A stretch of 64,000 bases of DNA from Eubacteriaceae bacterium. GTDB lineage: Bacteria; Bacillota; Clostridia; Lachnospirales; Lachnospiraceae. Where the stretch lies: the NCBI GenBank assembly GCA_910574895.1, contig CAJTDQ010000001.1, forward strand, positions 310,001 to 374,000. The letters are read 5' to 3'. Shown in pieces: positions 34,011 through 43,245 of this stretch (the first letter of the stretch is position 1; every line of letters starts with the position of its first letter). The notes under the pieces are model-generated. The model was not told where the DNA came from, did not search any database, and worked only from the letters and a program-made list of their open reading frames with translations. The translations under genes and the position numbers were made by a program.

Positions 34011-35210
34011 TTACAAGATGACTGCACCGTCTTTTGAAACATATGTCACCTTTGATGCACCATCGTCTATTTTAAATTTCTTGTATTCATGAATATCTAT
34101 CTCTTTTTTCTTTGGAATCAGCTCTGTCTTAATTCCATTGTTTCTCAAATCACCTGCCAGAGAAAAAGCATATTTTCTAAACTTCGGCTCATACACAATG
34201 ACTTCATATTCATAATCTGTTTTCTGAATATTTCCACTGTGGGCAATCATAATCTGATCCATATATACAGCAAATCCTATAGCTGCAGCATTTTTACCAA
34301 ACTGTGACAGCAATTTATCATATCTGCCGCCTGCAGCAACCTGTTCTCCTGTGCCATAAGTAAAACCTTTAAATATAATTCCGGTATAATATCCATAATT
34401 GCTGAGCGATGCCAGATCAAAACTAATATATCTGCTGACTCCATAATCTTCTAAAATGGCGTAAAGTTTTTCCAGACGCTTAATCGCAGTTAATGCTTTC
34501 TTATTGGATGTAAGCTCTTTTGCCACATTTAAAACATCTACAGAACCAAATAATTCCGGAAGCTTTAACATCGCATTTTTCACTTCACCTGTGACATGAT
34601 TCTGATTCAGAATTTCTTCCACTGCAAAATCGTTCTTATTTAAAATCATCTCACGAAGTTCTACCTCTGCGTCCTCATCCAGACCACTTTCTGCTATCAG
34701 ACCATTGTAGAAATCTACATGTCCTATTTCTACCAGAAACTCTGTAAGTCCCGATGCCTTTAATGACTCCACTACCAATGCAATCATCTCTGCGTCTGCT
34801 TCTACAGAATTATCATTTATCAGTTCACAGCCTAACTGTGTCGTTTCCTTTAATTTTCCCTGCAATTCCGACGTGTTTACATATGTATTGGCATTATAAC
34901 AGAGTTTAATCGGAACATTGGCATCCATATAATATTTTGCTGCCAGCCTTGCAATAGAAGGTGTCATATCCGGCCTCAAAACCAATGTATTTCCCTCTCT
35001 GTCAAAAAATTTATAAAGATTCTTTGACGCTACTGACCCCCGCTCTTTACTAAATATATCAAAAAATTCAAAAGTTGGTGTCTGGATATTATGATATCCA
35101 TATAAATTAAAAACCTTATTAATATTATTTTCAATGGTTAATTTTACTGCACACTCTTTACCATAAATATCTCTTACACCAACCGGTGTATGTAATAATA
35201 CTTTGCTCAT
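34011..35210 (-). CDS. hisZ: ATP phosphoribosyltransferase regulatory subunit HisZ
   Basis: This 399-residue protein is a HisRS-like paralogue: class II motif 2 and 3 remnants are seen in LRPDMTPSIARLAAKYY, GYYTGIIFKGF and VAAGGRYDKLLSQFG, but it lacks the full anticodon-binding domain of HisRS. With short HisG it forms the feedback-regulated first enzyme of the pathway. It is first in the operon, with a consensus promoter 66 bases upstream. Confidence 0.95.
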   Translation of the reverse strand: MSKVLLHTPVGVRDIYGKECAVKLTIENNINKVFNLYGYHNIQTPTFEFFDIFSKERGSVASKNLYKFFDREGNTLVLRPDMTPSIARLAAKYYMDANVPIKLCYNANTYVNTSELQGKLKETTQLGCELINDNSVEADAEMIALVVESLKASGLTEFLVEIGHVDFYNGLIAESGLDEDAEVELREMILNKNDFAVEEILNQNHVTGEVKNAMLKLPELFGSVDVLNVAKELTSNKKALTAIKRLEKLYAILEDYGVSRYISFDLASLSNYGYYTGIIFKGFTYGTGEQVAAGGRYDKLLSQFGKNAAAIGFAVYMDQIMIAHSGNIQKTDYEYEVIVYEPKFRKYAFSLAGDLRNNGIKTELIPKKKEIDIHEYKKFKIDDGASKVTYVSKDGAVIL

Positions 35211-35257
35211 ACTGCCTCCATTTACTTTAGTGTTGTAAAGTGGTAATTCGCTAACTT

Positions 35258-35278
35258 GATAACAAACTAAACGTTATC
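35258..35278. promoter_or_regulatory. Dyad overlapping the his promoter start (candidate operator)
   Basis: GATAAC (35258-35263) and GTTATC (35273-35278) form an inverted repeat with 9 bases between. The right half overlaps the -10 and the left lies at the expected transcript start. A repressor site is inferred. Confidence 0.4.
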
Positions 35279-35304
35279 TTACATGATTCTTATCCTTCTG
35301 TCAA
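35276..35304 (-). promoter_or_regulatory. Promoter of the his operon
   Basis: On the minus strand -35 TTGACA (35299-35304) is perfect, the spacer is 17 bases and the -10 is TAAGAT (35276-35281). No T-box leader fits in the 60 bases before hisZ. Confidence 0.8.
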
Positions 35305-35342
35305 GATAAAATCATTATAGTCTATTATTTTAAATATTTATC

Positions 35343-35882
35343 CTATTCTTCGTTTCTTTCATTTAAATCTTTTTGTATTCCCTCCAGATAATGAACCAAA
35401 GCCCCTGGCGCTTTTCCCAGGCGGTAACTTTTATCAATCTCATCATATTTAAAGCTCTTTCTTCCTCCGGTGACACTCCGGTCATAAAACGTTCTGATAT
35501 CAGAAAAAGGAATATAATAGATTTCGTTTTTATGGGAATAAAAAAGTATAATAAAGGAAACACCTCCCTGCTTTTCAAAATCCTCCATAAATGATATCTG
35601 ATGTTCATGAATATTCATCATGGGAAATGTATCCACAGCACATTCCTTTGCATCAAAACAGACCGGAATGCCCTGAACAGAACCGATATAATCTACAGTA
35701 CTCTGCTTTTCAAAATATGCCAGTGTAATATGTCTGGTACTTTGGTCGATTTTTACCGGAGTAATCGGCGTTGGAATCTTTTGAATCAGTGCCAGCCCCT
35801 TCTCTCTGTAATTGTCATTTGTCATATTTATCATATCCTCAAGCGTAGAACCGCGAAGACCTCTGGATGACCATGTTCCCAT
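35343..35882 (-). CDS. recU: Holliday junction resolvase RecU
   Basis: This 179-residue nuclease cleaves Holliday junctions and helps chromosome segregation in Firmicutes. The catalytic PD-(D/E)xK-like core is visible as TVDYIGSVQGIPVCFDAKE, followed by HEHQISFMEDF. The N-terminal GTWSSRGLRGSTLEDMI matches the family start. It resembles the RecU of Bacillus (206 residues) but is shorter. In Bacillus recU neighbours pbpA; here it follows an RluA-type gene by 45 bases. AGGAG upstream. Confidence 0.92.
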   Translation of the reverse strand: MGTWSSRGLRGSTLEDMINMTNDNYREKGLALIQKIPTPITPVKIDQSTRHITLAYFEKQSTVDYIGSVQGIPVCFDAKECAVDTFPMMNIHEHQISFMEDFEKQGGVSFIILFYSHKNEIYYIPFSDIRTFYDRSVTGGRKSFKYDEIDKSYRLGKAPGALVHYLEGIQKDLNERNEE

Positions 35883-35927
35883 AATGTAGTTCTCCTATTA
35901 TATTTCATCAAAAGTTTCTATAGATAT

Positions 35928-36878
35928 CTATAAAATAAAGTCAAACCCCTTCGGTGGCTGTGCCTGAAATGTTTTATCAGACAGATTTGCACATTCTCCT
36001 TCCACCGCATGAAACACCAACTGCCATGAATGAAGCATCTGGCTTTCTATTCCATATTGTTTTTTATATTTATCATTCATGTTCTTATTTCCATACTTGT
36101 AATCTCCAACTATCGGATGTCCAATAGATGCCAGATGTGCACGAATCTGATGCGGCTTTCCTGTAATCAGCTTTACTTTCAATAATGTAAGGTTATCCTG
36201 ATATTTTAATGGTTCATATTTCGTCTCTATGTATTGACCATTCATATCACTTTTACAAATGTATACTTTATTTGCCTTCTCATCTTTTGTAAGATATCCT
36301 TTGATTGTCATACTTTCTTTGACAGTTCCTTCTACTAAAGCTAAATAATACTTGTCCATCATGCGCTCTTTAAACATCAAAGCCATCTCCTGCAGTCCTG
36401 CCAGAGACTTTCCCGCCACAATTAATCCACTTGTATTTCTATCCAGCCTGTTACAGATACCCGGCTTAAATGTCAGTAAATCATTTCGGGTCAGTTCCCC
36501 TTTGTTTACCAGATAAGAAATCAGATATTCATTTACAGATATATCACTATCAGCTGCTTTCTGGCTTAACATTCCTGATGGTTTGTTGATAAAAACAACA
36601 TTTTCGTCTTCATAAACAATATCTAAATCAACCGGTGTTACAATCTCTGTATCTTTGATTCCTCTAAACTTTTCAATGGTTTCATCAGCCATAAATACTT
36701 TTATAATATCTTTTTCGTTTAATTTGTCTCTGCCATCTGATTTTTTACCATTTAAAACAATATTCTTTTTTCTTAGCATTTTATAAATAAAGCCGGAAGG
36801 TGCTTCTTTAAAATATTTAAAAAGATATTTATCAAATCTCTGACCTGCTTCATTTTTACCTATAATTATTTCCTGCAT
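35928..36878 (-). CDS. RluC-like pseudouridine synthase
   Basis: This 316-residue RluA-family enzyme has an N-terminal S4 domain (QRFDKYLFKYFKEAP ... IVLNGKKSDG) and a catalytic domain with CNRLDRNTSGLIVAGKS, where Asp is catalytic. KPHQIRAHLASIGHP near the end matches the family. Substrate positions in 23S rRNA are not deducible. It overlaps nothing and follows the RsuA-type gene by 51 bases; two pseudouridine synthases in a row suggest a small rRNA-modification unit. Confidence 0.9.
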   Translation of the reverse strand: MQEIIIGKNEAGQRFDKYLFKYFKEAPSGFIYKMLRKKNIVLNGKKSDGRDKLNEKDIIKVFMADETIEKFRGIKDTEIVTPVDLDIVYEDENVVFINKPSGMLSQKAADSDISVNEYLISYLVNKGELTRNDLLTFKPGICNRLDRNTSGLIVAGKSLAGLQEMALMFKERMMDKYYLALVEGTVKESMTIKGYLTKDEKANKVYICKSDMNGQYIETKYEPLKYQDNLTLLKVKLITGKPHQIRAHLASIGHPIVGDYKYGNKNMNDKYKKQYGIESQMLHSWQLVFHAVEGECANLSDKTFQAQPPKGFDFIL

Positions 36879-36929
36879 ATCTCCTCACAAATATATCGCT
36901 TTAAATTTGAATGATTCCTAATTCACCAA

Positions 36930-37637
36930 TTATAATTTCTTATATTCTAACAGTTGATCCACTTCTTTCTGCCTTAACGCTCTGTATTCTCCAGCTTCTA
37001 AAGACTTATCTAAAACTAAAGTTCCCATACTGATTCTTTTTAAATATGTTACATTCAATCCAAAATGTTTAAACATTCGCTTTACCTGATGATATTTTCC
37101 TTCTGTGATTGTAACATAAGCCTTATTTTCGTCAATAATTTCTAATACTGCAGGTTTGGTATTATGTTTCTCTCCAATGTCAAATCCGGTTTGAAAGCTG
37201 TCGATAAGCGCTTGATTCAGTGTACCATCCACTTCCACATAATATTTTTTATCGACGTGTTTTGCCGGAGACAAAAGTATATGAGACAGTTCACCATCAT
37301 TTGTAATCAGCAGTAATCCTTCTGTATCCTTATCAAGTCTGCCTACCGGAAAAAGACCTCTCTTTGGAGTAACATCCATGATATCAAGTACTGTCTGACA
37401 TTGAAAATCAGATACCGCAGTCAGAACACCCGCCGGTTTGTTAAGCATATAATAATAAAACTTGTGATAATCCAAATCCAGTCCTTCCATATTGACAATA
37501 TCTTCATCTTCCTTAATATGCATCTCCGGCTTATTGACTTTTTGGTTATTTACTTTTATTTTGCCTTTTTTAATCAACTCTTTCACCTGACTTCTTGAGC
37601 CTACGCCCAGAGTTGTTAAATATTTATCTAATCTCAT
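36930..37637 (-). CDS. RsuA/RluB-type pseudouridine synthase
   Basis: This 235-residue enzyme has an S4 domain (MRLDKYLTTLGVGSRSQV) and the RsuA-type catalytic motif GLFPVGRLDKDTEGLLLITNDG. The KYHQVKRMFKHFG segment near the end is also family-typical. It modifies a uridine in 16S or 23S rRNA; which one is not visible. The ribosome binding site is weak (TTTTGGTG), lying in the tail of the hairpin at the end of the upstream cupin gene. Confidence 0.9.
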   Translation of the reverse strand: MRLDKYLTTLGVGSRSQVKELIKKGKIKVNNQKVNKPEMHIKEDEDIVNMEGLDLDYHKFYYYMLNKPAGVLTAVSDFQCQTVLDIMDVTPKRGLFPVGRLDKDTEGLLLITNDGELSHILLSPAKHVDKKYYVEVDGTLNQALIDSFQTGFDIGEKHNTKPAVLEIIDENKAYVTITEGKYHQVKRMFKHFGLNVTYLKRISMGTLVLDKSLEAGEYRALRQKEVDQLLEYKKL

Positions 37638-37650
37638 AAAACACCAAAAG

Positions 37651-37674
37651 GGCGCTAAGCAGATGCCTAGCGCT
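37651..37674 (-). terminator. Hairpin at the end of the cupin gene
   Basis: GCGCTAAGC (37652-37660) pairs with GCCTAGCGC (37665-37673) with one mismatch, overlapping the cupin stop codon. On the minus strand only a short T-rich tract (CCCTTTTGG) follows, so termination may be partial. Confidence 0.5.
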
Positions 37675-38107
37675 TATTATTTACTTTATTATATAACTCC
37701 ACGATTTTATTACTTTGTTCTTTTGTAATTTTTATTTTTGGAGAATTGTCATCCGTTGTATCCCTGTTTTCAACAATCAGACACGTACAATTCTTTTCCG
37801 GAGTATGGGTATGGAATGTACCTTTCTTTACATTATATAATTTTAACGGCTCAAGCTTTATCGCCTCAATCTCTCCAATTTCCTCTCCCGTTCCTCCGAG
37901 AAATAATGTGAAATCACCTTGTAAAACAACAAAAATCTCATCTGTTTCGTTATGCTTCTGCATATTATCAATCCGATCAGGCTCTAACTCATCTATATAA
38001 CGAAGTTCTGCCACACGCCATGATTCAAAATCAATCATCGGCAGATATCCCTCTCCATCAAAACTGGAAACTTCCAATGTATTATGAAATAAAGAATCTT
38101 TTTTCAC
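37667..38107 (-). CDS. Cupin-fold protein of unknown role
   Basis: This 146-residue cytoplasmic protein has a small cupin barrel: HNETDEIFVVLQGDFTLFLG followed by LYNVKKGTFHTHT. His residues in both motifs could bind a metal. Start is GTG at 38107 with GGGAG eight bases upstream. It follows ridA by 14 bases and may share its transcript, which could point to amine or enamine metabolism, but no substrate can be named. Confidence 0.75.
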   Translation of the reverse strand: MKKDSLFHNTLEVSSFDGEGYLPMIDFESWRVAELRYIDELEPDRIDNMQKHNETDEIFVVLQGDFTLFLGGTGEEIGEIEAIKLEPLKLYNVKKGTFHTHTPEKNCTCLIVENRDTTDDNSPKIKITKEQSNKIVELYNKVNNKR

Positions 38108-38121
38108 TGTTATTACTCCCT

Positions 38122-38496
38122 TTATCCAATCTCTGCAATCACTTCAACTTCACAAAGTACATTTTTCGGTAACGTCTTTACAGCCACACAGCTTCTGGCC
38201 GGCTTTTCAGAAAAATACTTTCCATAAATTTCATTGAACGCTCCAAAATCACCCATATCATCTAAAAAGCAAACTGTTTTTACTACATTTGCATAAGTAA
38301 CTCCTGCCTCTTCTAAAATCGCACCTAAATTCTTCATTACCTGCTCTGTCTGTTCTTCTATTGTAGTTCCTACAACCTCTCCTGTTGCCGGATCTAAAGC
38401 AATCTGTCCTGATGTAAATAAAAGATTGCCTGTTTTTACTGCCTGTGAATATGGTCCAATTGCTGCAGGCGCTTTATTTGTACTTAATTTTTCCAT
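38122..38496 (-). CDS. ridA: RidA enamine/imine deaminase
   Basis: This 124-residue YjgF/RidA protein hydrolyses reactive 2-aminoacrylate and related imines released by PLP enzymes. Family hallmarks: APAAIGPYSQAVKTGNLLFTSGQIALDP, the Arg in RSCVAVKTLPKNVLCEVEVIA, and normal length. Ribosome binding site AGAAGG. Cytoplasmic trimer expected. Confidence 0.95.
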   Translation of the reverse strand: MEKLSTNKAPAAIGPYSQAVKTGNLLFTSGQIALDPATGEVVGTTIEEQTEQVMKNLGAILEEAGVTYANVVKTVCFLDDMGDFGAFNEIYGKYFSEKPARSCVAVKTLPKNVLCEVEVIAEIG

Positions 38497-38578
38497 TGTA
38501 TATACCTTCTTTCCTAAACTATAACCAATCCTATTTTACACTCTAATTGCATTTATATCAAGAAGGTTTATGAAACTG

Positions 38579-39415
38579 TCAATACTCAGCATACAATACA
38601 CTATCTTCCAGATACTTCAAAATATAATAAGGATTAACACTTAATTCGTCATAATTTTCTGTACTAATATAAATTCCAAAATGCAGATGTACATCAAATT
38701 TTCCCCTGGTGCCTTCCGCACCATATCCGGTATCTCCCATATATCCAAGAAGCGTCCCTGCCTTTACACTATCGCCTTTTTTTATATTTGCATATGCAGA
38801 CAGGTGGGCATAATAAAAATAACCACCGTGATTACTTCTTATTCCCACACGATACCCACCTTTTGGCAGCCAGCCAATATTTTCTACAACACCGTCCGCC
38901 ACACTAATAACCGGATAAAAACCACTGACATTTTTTTCAGCCATAATATCGCAGCCCTCGTGCTTATACGCCCCCCTAAAATTTCTGTCAGCACCAAAAC
39001 TGTTGTCATATCCTATCCAGTAATTACTGCTTCTGCTCTTTGCAACCGGAAAATATTTTAAGTCATTAAATATTGATGCAAATCCACGATATATTTTTTG
39101 ATATTCCTGATTACTAAATTGTATATACATTTTTTCTGTGCGTTTTATATTCTTACCTTTTAAACGCAGTTTTGTTAAATGATTATTATTTTCCAGAAAG
39201 TTTACTGCTATGATTTTTGAGAAATCATAATTTTTTTTGTCTGCCATCTCTTTTGCATCTTTTAATACCTTTGCCCTTATCTTGCAGTTCCGAAACTCCA
39301 TACTCTCTACCAGATTTTCCTTTATAAAATAAGAACTTCGTACCATATATCCTGTAAGATAAACATTAATAGTTCCCAGTAAAATAATCAGTACTACATA
39401 ATAATATTTCTTCAT
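38579..39415 (-). CDS. Membrane-anchored M23 (LytM-like) protein
   Basis: This 278-residue protein has one N-terminal membrane helix (about 5-25) and a C-terminal M23 domain. The zinc ligands are visible: HEGCDI (His and Asp), and HLHFG (His). The intact set suggests an active peptidoglycan endopeptidase, working outside the membrane. The central region (about 30-130) is charged and of unknown fold. The 110 bases upstream hold a TATAAT-like -10 but no convincing -35. Confidence 0.88.
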   Translation of the reverse strand: MKKYYYVVLIILLGTINVYLTGYMVRSSYFIKENLVESMEFRNCKIRAKVLKDAKEMADKKNYDFSKIIAVNFLENNNHLTKLRLKGKNIKRTEKMYIQFSNQEYQKIYRGFASIFNDLKYFPVAKSRSSNYWIGYDNSFGADRNFRGAYKHEGCDIMAEKNVSGFYPVISVADGVVENIGWLPKGGYRVGIRSNHGGYFYYAHLSAYANIKKGDSVKAGTLLGYMGDTGYGAEGTRGKFDVHLHFGIYISTENYDELSVNPYYILKYLEDSVLYAEY

Positions 39416-39526
39416 AAAAAATTACCCACATATATTATATAACAGTTCATCCATCAACTCGAATTCACTTTGTTACTAATATATGCAGGCAAAATATTAT
39501 TTAATAATCGCAAGTATTCTTTTATG

Positions 39527-41446
39527 CTATTCGTTACTTCCAGTCTGAAGTTTATAGTAAGTTCCCTTCTCTTCCATCAACTGGTCGTGATTTCCACGTT
39601 CAATAATTCTTCCCTGTTCCAATACCATAATACAATCACTGTTCTTAATCGTAGAAAGTCTGTGAGCAATGACAAAAGTAGTTCTTCCTTTCATCAGGGC
39701 ATCCATACCTTCCTGAACAATACGCTCTGTTCTGGTATCAATACTTGAAGTAGCTTCATCCAATATTAATGCCGGTGGATTGGCAACCGCAGCTCTTGCA
39801 ATCGCAAGTAACTGTCTCTGTCCCTGTGACAGATTACCGCCATCACCTGTAAGCATTGTATGATAGCCATCCGGAAGTCTTCTGATAAAACTATCTGCAT
39901 TCGCCAGTTTTGCCGCTGCTATCACTTCTTCATCCGTCGCCTCCAGATTACCATAACGTATATTGTCCATAACTGTACCCGTAAACAAATGTGTATCCTG
40001 AAGTACGATACCTAAAGAGCGTCTTAAATCAGCTTTCTTTATTTTATTAATATTGATTCCGTCATATCTGATTTTTCCATCCTGAATATCATAGAATCTG
40101 TTTATCAGATTTGTAATCGTGGTTTTACCTGCTCCAGTAGAACCGACAAATGCCAGTTTCTGTCCTGGGTCGGCATATAACTTCACATCATGCAGGACAA
40201 TTTTTTCGTCTGTATAACCAAAGTCAACACCATCGAAAACAATTTCCCCTTTCATCTCGGTATAAGTCGTTGTATCACTGTCTTTATGATAATGTTTCCA
40301 TGCCCACATGCCGGTACGTTCTTTACACTCTATAATCTGACCATCTTCTTTTTTACAACGGACCAGAGTAACATATCCTTCATCAACTTCCGGTTTTTCA
40401 GCTAACAGTTTAAAAATTCTGTCCGCACCAGCTAATGCCATAACAATACTGTTCATCTGCATCGTTACCTGATTAATCGGCTGGGCAAACTGTTTATTGT
40501 ATGTCAGAAAACTCACTAAAGCACCCGGTGTCAGTCCAAAACCTAAAAAACCGTTTATAGCAATTACTGCACCCAAACATGCACAGAAAACATAACTCAA
40601 ATTTCCGAGCTGTGCATTGCATGGTGCCATAACATTGGCAAACTTATTCGCGTTGTTTGCTGATTCAAATAATTTATTATTAATTTCATCAAACTCGTTA
40701 ATTGCCTGTTCCTCATGGCAGAATACTTTGACTACTTTCTGCCCCTCCATCATCTCCTCAATATATCCATTTACTTTACCGATATCCTGCTGTTGTGCCA
40801 AAAAATATTTTCCGGATAAAGACGTCAGCTGTTTTGATACCATCATCATTACAACAACCATAACAATCGTTAATATTGTAAGAGGAGCACTCAGACTTAC
40901 CATTGCGACCAGAACACTAACTACGGTAATAACACTGTTAATTATTTGCGGCAGTGCCTGACTTACCATCTGACGCAAAGTATCAATGTCATTTGTATAC
41001 ATGGACATAATATCACCATGAGATGTTCTGTCAAAATACTTAATTGGCAGAGTCTGCATATGATTGAACATTTCTACTCTTAAATCACGCAATACTCCCT
41101 GCGTAACAAATACCATAATTTCAGCCTGAGCAAGAGTGCATACAATACCAATTCCATAAAATACAGCAACTCTTCCCATAGCACCCAGTAATGGCGAAAA
41201 ATCATTGCTTCCGAATTTTATCATAGGCATGATGTAATCATCAATCAAGGATTTCATAAACCATGTTCCCTGAACATTGGCAAAAACACTTGCTACAATG
41301 CAAATCAGAACAATAATCAAATGTGGCAGATAGCGTCTGCTCATAAATTTCAATATCTGTCCTATAATCTTAAATGGATGTTCTATTCTTTGTGCCGGTC
41401 CCATATTTCTGCGTCCGGGACCTTTTACAACTTTTGACTGTGCCAT
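39527..41446 (-). CDS. ABC exporter half-transporter, subunit with canonical Walker B
   Basis: This 639-residue protein has six membrane helices (about 35-330) and an ATPase domain (about 400-635). Walker A is GSTGAGKTT, the signature is LSQGQRQLLAIARA and Walker B ends LILDEATSSID with the catalytic Glu. It forms a pair with the overlapping upstream gene. In heterodimeric multidrug exporters such as BmrCD, LmrCD and TM287/288 one subunit keeps the catalytic Glu, as here. The start overlaps the partner stop (TAATG). Confidence 0.92.
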   Translation of the reverse strand: MAQSKVVKGPGRRNMGPAQRIEHPFKIIGQILKFMSRRYLPHLIIVLICIVASVFANVQGTWFMKSLIDDYIMPMIKFGSNDFSPLLGAMGRVAVFYGIGIVCTLAQAEIMVFVTQGVLRDLRVEMFNHMQTLPIKYFDRTSHGDIMSMYTNDIDTLRQMVSQALPQIINSVITVVSVLVAMVSLSAPLTILTIVMVVVMMMVSKQLTSLSGKYFLAQQQDIGKVNGYIEEMMEGQKVVKVFCHEEQAINEFDEINNKLFESANNANKFANVMAPCNAQLGNLSYVFCACLGAVIAINGFLGFGLTPGALVSFLTYNKQFAQPINQVTMQMNSIVMALAGADRIFKLLAEKPEVDEGYVTLVRCKKEDGQIIECKERTGMWAWKHYHKDSDTTTYTEMKGEIVFDGVDFGYTDEKIVLHDVKLYADPGQKLAFVGSTGAGKTTITNLINRFYDIQDGKIRYDGININKIKKADLRRSLGIVLQDTHLFTGTVMDNIRYGNLEATDEEVIAAAKLANADSFIRRLPDGYHTMLTGDGGNLSQGQRQLLAIARAAVANPPALILDEATSSIDTRTERIVQEGMDALMKGRTTFVIAHRLSTIKNSDCIMVLEQGRIIERGNHDQLMEEKGTYYKLQTGSNE

Positions 41447-43245
41447 TAAGCCTCACCTCCATTCTTATCAAAATCAGCGTTATCATTTGTCTGCTGTAAA
41501 TATACCTCTCTGTATATTTCATTATGTTCTTTCAAATATTCATGTGTACCTACTTCATCAATCTTGCCATCATCCATTACGATAATTCTGTCTGCATCCT
41601 GTACAGATGAAATACGCTGAGCAATAATAATTTTTGTTGTTTCCGGTATTTCCTCGCGGAATGCCTTTCGGATTTTTGCATCTGTCACTGTATCTACTGC
41701 ACTGGTAGAATCATCTAATATCAAGACTTTTGGTTTCTTTAACAAAGCTCTCGCAATACATAATCTCTGTCTCTGTCCACCGGATACATTGGCACCTCCC
41801 TGCTCAATGTATGTATCATATTTATCCGGCATTTTCTCAATAAATTCATCAGCACATGCAAGTTTACAGGCTCTGATACATTCTTCTTCCGTTGCATTCG
41901 GATCTCCCCAACGCAGGTTTTCCAAAATAGTGCCTGAAAAGAGAACGTTTTTCTGCAGAACAACACTGACTTCCTGCCTAATGGTTTCCAAATCATATGT
42001 TCTGACGTCTTTTCCACCAATGCTGACATAACTCTCGATTGGTTCTTCATCCTCCACTGCCTCAGGCACTTCAATATCATATAAACGGCTGATAAGATTT
42101 ACAAAGCTGGATTTAGCACTTCCTGTTCCACCAATAATACCAATTGTTTCACCAGAGTTAATTTTTATATTTATATTTTCAAGAATCGGTTTTTCACTTG
42201 TTTTGTTATATCTGAAATTCACATTTTTAAACTCAATACTTCCATCCGGAACATCAAAATCTGGATTTTCAGGATTTGTTATATCTGCTTTTTCATTTAA
42301 CACCTCTGCGATACGTCTTGCACTTGCCATAGACATTGTAATCATAACAAACACCATGGACAGCATCATCAGACTCATCAATATATTCATGCAGTATGCA
42401 AGAAGCGATGTAAGATTACCTGTAGTTAATCCAACTACCGGATCATTTCCACTTGCAACAATCATATGTGCTCCAAGCCAGCTGATTAATAAAATACAAC
42501 TGTAAACCGTGGTCATCATTACCGGTGCATTTAAAGATACAATACCTTCTGCTTTAATAAACATTTTATAAATATTGTAACTTGCTTTTCCAAACTTGCC
42601 CTTCTCATAATCTTCTCTTACATACGCTTTTACAACACGCATGGCAGTAACATTTTCCTGTACACTTTCATTCAATGCATCATAGCGCTTAAATACCTGA
42701 TTAAAATATTTGAAGGCATTCGTAACAATCAGTGCACAGATAGCACCAAGAATCACTACTGCAATTAAATAAATACTTGCCAGTCTTGGAGAAACAGAAA
42801 ACGCCATAATCATTGCAACAATCAAACTGAATGGTGCTCTTACCGCCATTCTAAGAATCATCTGGTATGCATTCTGCATATTTGTTACATCTGTTGTAAG
42901 TCTGGTAACAAGACCTGCAGTACTAAACTTATCAATATTTGAAAAACTAAATGTCTGAATATTATCAAACATTGCTTTTCTAAGATTTCTGGCAAATCCG
43001 GCGGAAGCCTTAGCCCCAAAGACTCCTCCGAGCCATCCAGCTATTAATCCCGCAACTCCAAGCAACAGCATGATTCCCGCTGTTAAATATATTTTTCCCA
43101 AATCTTTTGTATAAATGGAATCAATAATTGTTGCCATTAGTAATGGAATGAAATTCTCTACCACTACTTCGGCAAGCATACTAATCGGTGTCAGTATGGA
43201 TACTAATTTAAATTCTTTAATTTGTTTTCCTAACGTTTTAATCAT
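41446..43245 (-). CDS. ABC exporter half-transporter, subunit with degenerate Walker B
   Basis: This 599-residue protein has six membrane helices (about 15-310) and an ATPase domain (about 335-590). Walker A reads GGTGSAKSS with Ala for the usual Gly. The signature is VSGGQRQRLCIARA, and Walker B ends LILDDSTSAVD, with Asp in place of the catalytic Glu. That defines the degenerate-site subunit of a heterodimeric exporter. It lies 8 bases inside the end of the marR gene and is translated from an AAAGGAG site there. The substrate is unknown; drug or peptide export is typical. Confidence 0.92.
   Translation of the reverse strand: MIKTLGKQIKEFKLVSILTPISMLAEVVVENFIPLLMATIIDSIYTKDLGKIYLTAGIMLLLGVAGLIAGWLGGVFGAKASAGFARNLRKAMFDNIQTFSFSNIDKFSTAGLVTRLTTDVTNMQNAYQMILRMAVRAPFSLIVAMIMAFSVSPRLASIYLIAVVILGAICALIVTNAFKYFNQVFKRYDALNESVQENVTAMRVVKAYVREDYEKGKFGKASYNIYKMFIKAEGIVSLNAPVMMTTVYSCILLISWLGAHMIVASGNDPVVGLTTGNLTSLLAYCMNILMSLMMLSMVFVMITMSMASARRIAEVLNEKADITNPENPDFDVPDGSIEFKNVNFRYNKTSEKPILENINIKINSGETIGIIGGTGSAKSSFVNLISRLYDIEVPEAVEDEEPIESYVSIGGKDVRTYDLETIRQEVSVVLQKNVLFSGTILENLRWGDPNATEEECIRACKLACADEFIEKMPDKYDTYIEQGGANVSGGQRQRLCIARALLKKPKVLILDDSTSAVDTVTDAKIRKAFREEIPETTKIIIAQRISSVQDADRIIVMDDGKIDEVGTHEYLKEHNEIYREVYLQQTNDNADFDKNGGEA

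Noticed and set aside
35211-35342. T-box riboswitch before the his operon
   Set aside because: The leader is only about 65 bases from transcript start to hisZ, and the T-box core sequence is not present.
41739-42080. Open frame of 113 codons on the same strand as the ABC gene
   Set aside because: Out-of-frame shadow of the ATPase domain; no start signals.
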